Part shown: positions 1 through 6,133 of the stretch, piece after piece | How the letters are laid out: each line of letters opens with the position of its first letter | How positions within the stretch are numbered: position 1 is the stretch's first letter | Notes under the pieces: generated by a model | The model's database searches: none | Told to the model about the DNA's origin: nothing | The model's input: the letters and a program-made list of their open reading frames with translations, nothing else | IMG/VR virus record: IMGVR_UViG_3300043544_000008 | Location: 1-22,001 of that record | Strand: one strand, 5' to 3' | Origin: a virus | Length of the DNA stretch: 22,001 nt | Program-made: the position numbers and the translations under genes

Positions 1-1
1 C

Positions 2-157
2 ATTCCAAATTTTAAAGTATGGATAATGCCTAGAGGCGAGAACCGCGATGTGTATCTTGAACATTTGCCGTTAGCTTGGGAATTTGCTTTGCGGTACCGA
101 TTCAATTTATCTCCTAGATTACACATCGAAACTTTCAATACCAGAAGAGGTGTTTGA
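2..157 (+). CDS. queE: QueE-like 7-carboxy-7-deazaguanine synthase, C-terminal fragment (5' end outside window)
   Basis: Only the last 51 residues are inside the window, in a frame open from base 2 to a TGA at 155-157. The tail reads EHLPLAWEFALRYRF, then LSPRLHIETFNTRRGV, which matches the typical QueE C-terminus (helix, then RLH, a short strand and a final RGV). QueE is a radical-SAM enzyme that contracts carboxytetrahydropterin to 7-carboxy-7-deazaguanine (CDG). The CxxxCxxC cluster motif would lie upstream and cannot be checked. FolE2, QueC and a DpdA-like gene further right in the window support this call, since all belong to one 7-deazaguanine route. The next gene starts 2 bases after the stop. 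Confidence 0.8.
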   Translation: MPNFKVWIMPRGENRDVYLEHLPLAWEFALRYRFNLSPRLHIETFNTRRGV

Positions 158-159
158 AA

Positions 160-387
160 ATGAAAATAGTTAGGATAACCAAAAGATACACAAGAAAAAT
201 TAGTTACGATTATAAATCGTGGGAATTTAGTACAGAATTGACCGCTGATGTTGATATAGATAACGATAAAGACCTCGAAGAAATATCCAACGAACTTTTC
301 AAAAAAGTGTTTAAGTGTGTAGCAAACGACATGAAAGAAGTAGCTAAACAATTTTTACCATCAGAAACGGGAGGTGAACAAAAATGA
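160..387 (+). CDS. small conserved-looking hypothetical protein
   Basis: 75 residues, not recognised. A basic N-terminus (MKIVRITKRYTRK) is followed by a probable beta segment and an acidic helical C-terminal half. The ATG at 160 is chosen because the purine-rich AGAAGAGG at 143-150 sits 9 bases upstream. An in-frame TTG at 154 would be too close to that site and would overlap the queE stop. The stop overlaps the ATG of the next gene (ATGA), implying translational coupling. It lies in a replication/recombination operon upstream of the SSB-like and recA genes, so a DNA-metabolism accessory role is possible, but that is context only. Confidence 0.65.
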   Translation: MKIVRITKRYTRKISYDYKSWEFSTELTADVDIDNDKDLEEISNELFKKVFKCVANDMKEVAKQFLPSETGGEQK

Positions 388-893
388 TCGATTATAACGC
401 AAGACTTAAAGAACTAGAAACTATTCGCGAAAGTACGAAACTCGAGAAAGATCCTTTATCGTTAGGACTTAACTATTTTAACGAAAAATTTTATGAGATA
501 CAGAGTTGCCGTGATCGCGTCCTTTCCTTACTTATAGAAGCGATATGGAACCGCGTCACTTTAAACTCCGAACTATCTATACTTCAAAGCGAGTACGAGT
601 CAAGATTGTCTCAAATTTTAGTACGTGATGACGTTAAACCTTTAAAGTCTAATGAGTTACGTTTAGCTGTTGCCAACAACGAACTTAAGGATCTAGTCGA
701 TCGTATAAAATCGAAAGAGAGAGAAGTAGCCATCGCCGACGCTTATTACAAAACAGTAACCGTTATTTACGACGAACTTAAATCAAAGAACGATAATTTA
801 GTTCAACAATTCTTAACAGTAAGATCGATGTTAAATCTTGAACCGTCTCTTAAGGATGCCGTTCTAAAAGTAGAATTTTCTAACCTTAAATAA
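384..893 (+). CDS. helical/coiled-coil hypothetical protein
   Basis: 169 residues, almost entirely predicted helix with heptad-like spacing of Leu/Ile/Val (for example residues about 60-150), rich in Glu, Lys and Asn, with no cysteine cluster, signal peptide or membrane segment. The family is not recognised. A GGGAGG site at about 369-374 precedes the ATG, and the start overlaps the upstream stop by 4 bases. It is followed directly by the SSB-like gene, whose ribosome binding site overlaps this gene's stop codon. A structural or adaptor role in the recombination module is a guess from context. Confidence 0.7.
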   Translation: MIDYNARLKELETIRESTKLEKDPLSLGLNYFNEKFYEIQSCRDRVLSLLIEAIWNRVTLNSELSILQSEYESRLSQILVRDDVKPLKSNELRLAVANNELKDLVDRIKSKEREVAIADAYYKTVTVIYDELKSKNDNLVQQFLTVRSMLNLEPSLKDAVLKVEFSNLK

Positions 894-909
894 AAGGAGG
901 TAAAAACAT

Positions 910-1527
910 ATGGCCATAATAGTCGAAATACCAAGACAAAAAGTCATCGAGGAAGGCGATTATATGGCCATCCTCAAAGATGTGCAAGAGTTGCAAGGTA
1001 AATACGGACCTATATTAAGATTTTGGTTCGAAATAACCGAACCGGGATATGAAACTACTGTATCAGGTATATGCTCTAAAAACGCAAGAACTCCCAAATC
1101 AAAATTGTTTAGATGGCTCGTAGCTTTAGGGGCGGACCTAAGATCAGAAACAATTGATATATCTTCTCTTATAGGGGCTTCCGCTATAATTACCGTTAGT
1201 TCAGTAACTACACCCGATGGTGAAGAATATCTTAACGTCGTCGATGTTAAGAGAGCCAATATCAGAAGAGTGCATTCAGTTAATCCAGAATATTCAACCG
1301 TATCGGGCGCGGCCCCCGAATACTATCAGCAAGTGTCTGTAAGTCCTCAACCTCATACTCAAGTTCGTCAAGTACAACAACCTCAACCTCAAGTACAACC
1401 TCAAATTCAACCTCAGGTTCAACCGACCCAACAACCTCAGTTACGAACACAGAATCCACAAACTGTATCTAAGAAACAAAATCCTTTTATAGAGGAGATT
1501 AACGACTTAGATGAACTCGAGTTCTAA
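910..1527 (+). CDS. putative single-stranded DNA-binding (SSB-like) protein
   Basis: 205 residues. Residues about 14-120 look like a single OB-fold: the pattern GDYMAILKDVQ, KYGPILRFWFEI, then a LIGASAIITVSS strand and a strand ending in VVDVKR resembles phage and archaeal SSB-type domains. Residues about 135-190 form a low-complexity Pro/Gln linker. The last residues are acidic and end in an aromatic (DLDELEF), like the partner-binding tail of bacterial SSB (DDDIPF type). It would coat ssDNA during replication and recombination and recruit partners by the tail. AAAGGAGG at 893-900 is 9 bases before the ATG. It lies two genes before recA. The SSB call is inference from fold pattern, tail and context. 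Confidence 0.65.
   Translation: MAIIVEIPRQKVIEEGDYMAILKDVQELQGKYGPILRFWFEITEPGYETTVSGICSKNARTPKSKLFRWLVALGADLRSETIDISSLIGASAIITVSSVTTPDGEEYLNVVDVKRANIRRVHSVNPEYSTVSGAAPEYYQQVSVSPQPHTQVRQVQQPQPQVQPQIQPQVQPTQQPQLRTQNPQTVSKKQNPFIEEINDLDELEF
1345..1440 (+). repeat. CCTCAA/CCTCAG-type hexamer repeat encoding the Pro-Gln linker
   Basis: Imperfect tandem copies of CCTCAA, CAACCT and related hexamers encode QPQ/VQP units in the linker of the SSB-like protein. The repeats are in frame and could vary in number by slippage without breaking the gene. Confidence 0.75.
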
Positions 1528-1741
1528 CATAAATTCCGACTCAAAAAACGTCTGTGTTTATTACAGCGAGAAACGCAAAAAATTCTATTTTTTACATTGT
1601 AGACTTGACGGTATTATGAAAAGTCACCTTATTTATTACTTCAGTACAGATCCTACAGACGCTATTCCGTTACCGGAAGGTTATGAAGTAGTTGTTAATC
1701 CGCGTACAGACATACCGTTTCTCAGAAAGAAGAGGGGTTAA
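1511..1741 (+). CDS. small hypothetical protein upstream of recA
   Basis: 76 residues, not recognised. A Ser/Asn-rich start is followed by short beta-like segments (VCVYYSEK, KFYFLHC) and a C-terminal stretch LPEGYEVVVNPRTDIPFLRKK that looks like a conserved turn-rich motif. It overlaps the SSB-like gene by 17 bases and ends 2 bases before the recA ATG. An AGAGGAG site at about 1491-1497 is rather far (14 bases) from the chosen ATG, so expression may depend on coupling to the upstream gene. The tight packing and likely motif support a real gene; no function can be assigned. Confidence 0.6.
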   Translation: MNSSSNINSDSKNVCVYYSEKRKKFYFLHCRLDGIMKSHLIYYFSTDPTDAIPLPEGYEVVVNPRTDIPFLRKKRG

Positions 1742-1743
1742 TT

Positions 1744-2685
1744 ATGACAGACGAAATATTAAAAGATCTCAAAAAATTAGGTTTACTGCCCGTTACAGAA
1801 GACGAGGTAGAGTACATAAATTCGGGGTTAGTTTTGTTAGATAAAGCTCTTGGTAAAGGCTATCCAGTCGGTCGTATTATCGAGTTATTTGGCAGTGAAG
1901 GTAGCGGTAAATCTTATCTCAGTTTACTTGCGATTGCCGCTGCTCAACGCACCGGCAAAAAAGTTGCATTATTCGACATTGAGAATAGTTTTGATCCTAA
2001 CTGGGCGAGTCAAGTGGGCGTTCTCGTATCAGAACCTAATATAGATAACAGTTTACTCGTTTTACAAGCTGATTACGGTGAACAAGTTTTTGAAGGTATC
2101 AAAGTTCTTGCCGAAAACGGGTATAGTCTTATTGTTGTCGATTCGACTGCGGCTCTTGTACCTAAGAGTGAGTTTGAGGGCGAAATAGAGGATCAAACTA
2201 TGGGTGTTCAAGCGAGGATGTTATCTAAAGCACTTCGGATAATTACACCGGTTCTTTCAAAAAACAAATGTACCGCAATTTTTATAAACCAGCTTCGGGA
2301 AAAGATTGAACGAGGACCGGTAATGTTCTTCGGTGATCCTTCAGATTCACCCGGAGGCCGTGCCCTCAAATTTTACGCGTCTGTACGTATTCGTGTCGAG
2401 AAAGGGTCGATTATAAAGGACGAGAATAAGAACAAGATAGGACATCAAATTGTCATTAAAGTTGTAAAGAACAAGGTCGGTATACCGTATAAAGAAGTTA
2501 GACTAAATTTTTACTACGGAAAAGGAGTTGACGAGAAACAGTCGATTATTGATTATTTGCTAGAAAAAGGAATAATAACTCAATCCGGTCGTAAATACAC
2601 TCTCGGCGATCAATCTTGGTTAAGTTACGACGAATTATATAATTCTGTACGAATCGACGATTTAGTCAAGTATTTATCGCTATAA
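1744..2685 (+). CDS. recA: RecA/UvsX-family recombinase
   Basis: 313 residues, somewhat shorter than bacterial RecA (about 350). It shows the Walker A motif GSEGSGKS at 50-57, Walker B LIVVDS at 129-134, and the DNA-binding L2-region motif NQLREK at 182-187 followed by SPGGRALKFYAS, all standard for RecA. It should form ATP-dependent filaments on ssDNA and drive strand exchange in phage recombination and replication restart. The C-terminal 80 residues include a FYYGKGVDE segment and a short helical end, as in phage versions. It sits between the SSB-like gene and the split SbcC/SbcD genes, giving a complete recombination set. The start ATG follows GAAGAGGGG-like bases overlapping the upstream stop. 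Confidence 0.95.
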   Translation: MTDEILKDLKKLGLLPVTEDEVEYINSGLVLLDKALGKGYPVGRIIELFGSEGSGKSYLSLLAIAAAQRTGKKVALFDIENSFDPNWASQVGVLVSEPNIDNSLLVLQADYGEQVFEGIKVLAENGYSLIVVDSTAALVPKSEFEGEIEDQTMGVQARMLSKALRIITPVLSKNKCTAIFINQLREKIERGPVMFFGDPSDSPGGRALKFYASVRIRVEKGSIIKDENKNKIGHQIVIKVVKNKVGIPYKEVRLNFYYGKGVDEKQSIIDYLLEKGIITQSGRKYTLGDQSWLSYDELYNSVRIDDLVKYLSL

Positions 2686-2701
2686 TTACGGGAACATAGG
2701 T

Positions 2702-3688
2702 ATGAAGATATTGAAGATTCATATAGAAAATTTCGAATCTCACGAAAATACAACTATAGAGTTCGATTCTCGTTTTAACTGTATAGTTGGACCGACCAAC
2801 GTCGGCAAAACCGCGATTTTCAACGCAATTTTATTTGCTTTGTTCAACGAATGGGATCCGGGATTTATTCGTAAAGGAGCTGATTCTTGTAAAGTCATAA
2901 TTCATACAGATAAATTCGTGTTAGAGCGGGTAAAAGGGGACAACGTTAATTTTGTCATCATCAGGAAAGACGGGCAAGAATTTAGATTCGACAATTTTGG
3001 AAAAGATTATCCTGATGAGGTCAAAAGATTGATATCTTTACCTTCGTTAGAAGACTGTTCGGCGTTTATTGGACCTCAAGATAGTAACTCCTTCTTGATA
3101 CACGATCCGTCTACTGTGCGCAGTGCTTACATTAGTAAAGTTGTCGGTATCGATTTATTAAACGAAGTTATAAAAGAAATAGCTTCAGAGATTAAGGAAT
3201 GTTCAAACAGAATCAACGAACTTGAACGTAAAAAGAGCGATATCAAAGACCGGCTTGGTAGACTTAAGTTTGTTGATAAGTTGGAAAGATTAGTCAATAA
3301 ATCTGAAAAACTCGAAAAGAGGGTAAACGATTTGATAGAGCGTAACCGAACACTTTCTTTTTACCGAGATAAGATAAAGGATTTAGATAAGAGAATAACG
3401 TCTATTAAACACCTTCTGGATCAGGTGGATTCTGTGGATTTTGATAGTTACTTAAACGTTTGTACATTATATTCCGAAATCATCCCTAAAGTATCGCAAT
3501 TGAAAGAAATAGATCGCCGCATTTCATCTTATTCAACGTCTTTAAGGTCGGTAAACGAAGAGATCGATGTTAAAGTAACAGAGCTGATTACACTTCTTAA
3601 GGAGTTAGCTCGTTGCCCCTTGTGCGGATCCCATTTAACCAGCGAGTCTATCGATTTTATCTTCGACGGTATTTTGGAAGGAGCATAA
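2702..3688 (+). CDS. sbcC: Rad50/SbcC-like ATPase, N-terminal half with zinc hook
   Basis: 328 residues. An ABC/SMC-type N-terminal ATPase lobe carries Walker A GPTNVGKT at 30-37 and a Q-loop-like FIGPQDSNS at 122-130. Residues about 155-304 form a long coiled coil, and the protein stops 20 residues after a zinc-hook motif CPLCG (C305, C308). Single-chain SbcC/Rad50 would continue through a return coil into the signature, Walker B and H-loop lobe. Here that lobe is a separate gene at 4802-5380. Two hooks joined by zinc would link ATPase heads. It starts 16 bases after recA and is followed within 2 bases by sbcD, as expected for an Mre11-Rad50-like complex that processes DNA ends. No frameshift remnant is seen. 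Confidence 0.88.
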   Translation: MKILKIHIENFESHENTTIEFDSRFNCIVGPTNVGKTAIFNAILFALFNEWDPGFIRKGADSCKVIIHTDKFVLERVKGDNVNFVIIRKDGQEFRFDNFGKDYPDEVKRLISLPSLEDCSAFIGPQDSNSFLIHDPSTVRSAYISKVVGIDLLNEVIKEIASEIKECSNRINELERKKSDIKDRLGRLKFVDKLERLVNKSEKLEKRVNDLIERNRTLSFYRDKIKDLDKRITSIKHLLDQVDSVDFDSYLNVCTLYSEIIPKVSQLKEIDRRISSYSTSLRSVNEEIDVKVTELITLLKELARCPLCGSHLTSESIDFIFDGILEGA

Positions 3689-3690
3689 AT

Positions 3691-4572
3691 ATGATAACTT
3701 TTATTTATACAACAGATTGGCATTTAAGAAGCTTGCCTTCTCAAAACATAAATATTGACAATTTTGGTTCGATATTATTAGGCAGAGTCGAAACGATATT
3801 ATCGACAAACTCTAATTTTATTATCCATGGCGGCGATTTTTTCGATTCATATATTTGCGACGATATCAATTTTTTTAACCAAGTCGTAGATCTTCTCTAT
3901 AAGTATAAAAGGAAGATTTATCTTGTTCCCGGTAACCATGATCTTGTAGGTTACGAACCTAAGAGCATCGATTGGACATCTGTAGGTACTTTGGCCAAAG
4001 TTGAACTTATCGAAATTCTTAAACCCGGTCATAATATTATTCACGGTATTCCCGTCTATGTCGTATATCCTACAAAGAATCACGACGAGTCGTTATATGA
4101 CAATCTCGAGAACTGTATCGTAGTATCCCATAATTTAATATCGCCGAAACCTTTTCCTTTCAGAACAATGTTAACGCGCTCAATAGCAGAAAAAGTTCGT
4201 CAATGCGTGTTTTTATGCGGTGATCTTCATTATATGTTTATCGAGGTTTACGAAAACTGTGCTTTCTTCAATCCAGGTCCTTTAATGAAAATGAGTTTAG
4301 CAGAATATAACGGATCAGGTTTTTTCGAGTTTATGTTTGAACCTTCTACATTTTCTATCAAGTATAAGAAAAACATATTTCCTGACGTATCTTTCACGGT
4401 TAATTCTTTCGAACAGGAGACCATCGAATTTGCTGCTAAAGTTGACAACTCTTGTATTAACCGCGTTTACAGTATCGAGTCAGTAGTCGAAGAGGTGGCG
4501 AGCCAACTTTACCCATCTGATCCGAAAGTTAAGGAGGAAGCATTGTTATGGATAAAACGTATGATAAAATAG
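3691..4572 (+). CDS. sbcD: SbcD/Mre11-like nuclease
   Basis: 293 residues of a calcineurin-like metallophosphoesterase. Metal-binding motifs appear in order: DWH (D9, H11), GGDFFD (D49), GNHD at 81-84, SHN (H147) and GDLH (177-180), where family members usually have GHxH. The two-metal centre should give exo/endonuclease activity under control of the SbcC ATPase. The start at 3691 is preferred over upstream in-frame ATG 3613 because GGAAGGAG at 3676-3683 lies 7 bases before it and the phosphoesterase fold begins at once (MITFIYTTDWH). The capping region is shorter than in cellular SbcD (about 400 residues), like phage gp47-type proteins. The C-terminal helix may bind the coil of SbcC. Confidence 0.9.
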   Translation: MITFIYTTDWHLRSLPSQNINIDNFGSILLGRVETILSTNSNFIIHGGDFFDSYICDDINFFNQVVDLLYKYKRKIYLVPGNHDLVGYEPKSIDWTSVGTLAKVELIEILKPGHNIIHGIPVYVVYPTKNHDESLYDNLENCIVVSHNLISPKPFPFRTMLTRSIAEKVRQCVFLCGDLHYMFIEVYENCAFFNPGPLMKMSLAEYNGSGFFEFMFEPSTFSIKYKKNIFPDVSFTVNSFEQETIEFAAKVDNSCINRVYSIESVVEEVASQLYPSDPKVKEEALLWIKRMIK

Positions 4573-4805
4573 TATCCCTGAAAAACGACATTATACGTTT
4601 ACGCGAAAAGCGAGCATCTTTACGAGCTACTTTAGACACTCTTCTGAAAGAACGTGAAAAATATATCAGAGAACTTGAATCTTTAGGTATATCTGTAGCC
4701 GACGTAGACAACGTTATCAAAGAAAACGAAAACAAGATAAACGAGATTCAATCTAAACTGGCAAAAGTAAAAAAATTTGTCGAGGATCATATAAGTAAAC
4801 TATGA
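4548..4805 (+). CDS. short coiled-coil protein, possible missing arm of split SbcC
   Basis: 85 residues, nearly all heptad-like coiled coil (two helices separated near LGISVADVD at about 46-54), highly charged. It overlaps the end of sbcD by 25 bases and the start of the SbcC C-terminal half by 4 (ATGA); AAGGAGG at 4531-4537 is 10 bases upstream of the ATG. It lies exactly where a single-chain SbcC would have its descending coil. The N-half coil is about 150 residues, while the C-half has only about 45 residues of coil, so this protein plus that stretch (about 130) could form the partner arm. That assembly is inference. It could instead be an unrelated adaptor. Confidence 0.8.
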   Translation: MDKTYDKIVSLKNDIIRLREKRASLRATLDTLLKEREKYIRELESLGISVADVDNVIKENENKINEIQSKLAKVKKFVEDHISKL

Positions 4806-5380
4806 AAGATATTATTAGTCAACTTAAAGCTAAACGAGACATATTGGAAAAAGAGTACAATAATCTAACTAAAGAAATTTTAGATTTAAAAGATCGTGTA
4901 GAATTACTTCGCAAAGTCAAAAACGTTTTCGTTGAATCGGTAACCGTTAGTAACAACAACGTAAAGAACGTTATCGAAAGTTTCGTAACAGACGGTATTT
5001 CTCTTGTTTACAACGAAGGTTACCGCTTTTGCGTTGAAGAAACGTTTACCGGCGGACGGTTAGGTTACGCGTTCAAGATCAGTAAAGACAACCATTCCCG
5101 CAGTTTAATGTGTTACGGAGGCGGTATCAGGAACATTATATCTACTTTGTTAAGATTCGTATTCGTCAAATATTTGTCGTACAAAATGCCGTTTATCTTA
5201 GACGAAGTCGGCAGTAATATAAGTAAAGAATATCAATCCAAGTTCGGTTACCTACTTAAAGTATTCTCAGAAAAACTTGACGTCCAAATTATACTTATAA
5301 CACATCAATCTAGAATATCGGAACACGCCGATAAAATTATAAATGTAAACCTTGACGGAGACAAAACTATTGTTCTATGA
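4802..5380 (+). CDS. sbcC: Rad50/SbcC-like ATPase, C-terminal half
   Basis: 192 residues. A short N-terminal coiled coil (about 1-45) leads into an ABC ATPase C-terminal lobe: signature-like segment YGGGIRN at 105-111 (cellular SbcC has LSGGE), Walker B FILDEVG at 131-137 with the catalytic Glu, and H-loop ITH at 166-168. These are the motifs missing from the 2702-3688 protein, so the two must pair to make an ATP site. The signature Ser and Gln-type residues differ from cellular Rad50, as seen in phage ATPases with GGG signatures. It overlaps the coiled-coil gene upstream and the resolvase-like gene downstream by 4 bases each, so all are co-translated. Confidence 0.88.
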   Translation: MKDIISQLKAKRDILEKEYNNLTKEILDLKDRVELLRKVKNVFVESVTVSNNNVKNVIESFVTDGISLVYNEGYRFCVEETFTGGRLGYAFKISKDNHSRSLMCYGGGIRNIISTLLRFVFVKYLSYKMPFILDEVGSNISKEYQSKFGYLLKVFSEKLDVQIILITHQSRISEHADKIINVNLDGDKTIVL

Positions 5381-5907
5381 GCCGTAAAGGTTACGGTTTA
5401 GAACACGAAGTTGAAGATATTTTTCTTAGATTAGCTGGTCAGCAAAGAGAAACTCCGCTGTCTGAACGTACGTTCAGAGTTCCTCAGTCAGGAAGTATTC
5501 GCGGTCTTAAAGGTGACGTACTTACTAACGTACCTTTCTTACCGTTCCAGTTTTTGATAGAATGTAAATCGCGCAAAATAAGATCAGCTAAAGGCGACTT
5601 TATCTTTAGACTGGATGCTTCTTGGCTTAGCAAGATCAGTCAGGAAGCGGATTCCGTCGGAAGAATTCCTTTACTTGTTTTTTCGTTTAAAGGTGCTAAA
5701 GTAGATCGTTTGTGGTGTTGTATTCGTAAATCAGATTATGAAAAGATTTTCGGTGATAAAGTTGAACAAGTTCATAAAGTTAAACAATCTAAAAAGAGTT
5801 TTGTTCTGAGTAAAAGTACATTGAAAGAGTTTTCCGCGTGCAATAATTTTATTATTTTGAAGTTGTCAACTTTGGTTGGTAAACTGAAAGAAAAATATGA
5901 ACCTTAA
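5377..5907 (+). CDS. PD-(D/E)xK nuclease, Holliday-junction-resolvase-like
   Basis: 176 residues. The N-terminal half matches the archaeal Hjc-type/restriction-endonuclease fold: an N-terminal Glu helix (GLEHEVEDIF), then PQSGS, KGDV with Asp47, and the ECK motif (Glu62, Lys64), followed by a helix with KISQEAD and GRIPLLVFSF. These residues would bind the metal and cut branched DNA. A resolvase fits the neighbouring RecA, SbcCD and polymerase genes and would resolve recombination junctions before packaging. The C-terminal 60 residues are basic and unlike the core family. A general structure-specific nuclease remains possible. ATG overlaps the previous stop. Confidence 0.75.
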   Translation: MSRKGYGLEHEVEDIFLRLAGQQRETPLSERTFRVPQSGSIRGLKGDVLTNVPFLPFQFLIECKSRKIRSAKGDFIFRLDASWLSKISQEADSVGRIPLLVFSFKGAKVDRLWCCIRKSDYEKIFGDKVEQVHKVKQSKKSFVLSKSTLKEFSACNNFIILKLSTLVGKLKEKYEP

Positions 5908-6133
5908 CGTCTATATCAAATACGGCAAAATTCCCGGTGTATATACCAACGATCGCCGGTTAATGAAATATTTGTTGCACCATCCTAGTTTCAAGTTATG
6001 GTACATAGTTTTGAAGAACAAAAAACTAGACGGAGCCGCCTTTTTATATAGATACGAAGGTTTTATAAAAGAGGTAAAGGAGATCGTTAGAAAATGGAAG
6101 AGATCAATATCATCTGCCAAAAATGTCCGTTAA
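5897..6133 (+). CDS. small basic hypothetical protein
   Basis: 78 residues, not recognised. It is basic and rich in Tyr, Lys and Leu, with the segment KYLLHHPSFKLWYIVLKNK followed by a charged helix. It overlaps the upstream nuclease by 11 bases and the polymerase gene by 40 bases; the ribosome binding site is only GAAAG-like, so its translation may depend on the upstream gene. The overlaps make the gene less certain, but without it about 190 bases would be non-coding in an otherwise fully packed operon. Confidence 0.5.
   Translation: MNLNVYIKYGKIPGVYTNDRRLMKYLLHHPSFKLWYIVLKNKKLDGAAFLYRYEGFIKEVKEIVRKWKRSISSAKNVR

Noticed and set aside
960-1259. 99-residue minus-strand open frame
   Set aside because: Fully antisense to the SSB-like gene's OB region with no supporting signals.
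1850-2044. 64-residue open frame within recA
   Set aside because: Out-of-frame shadow of recA with no ribosome binding site.
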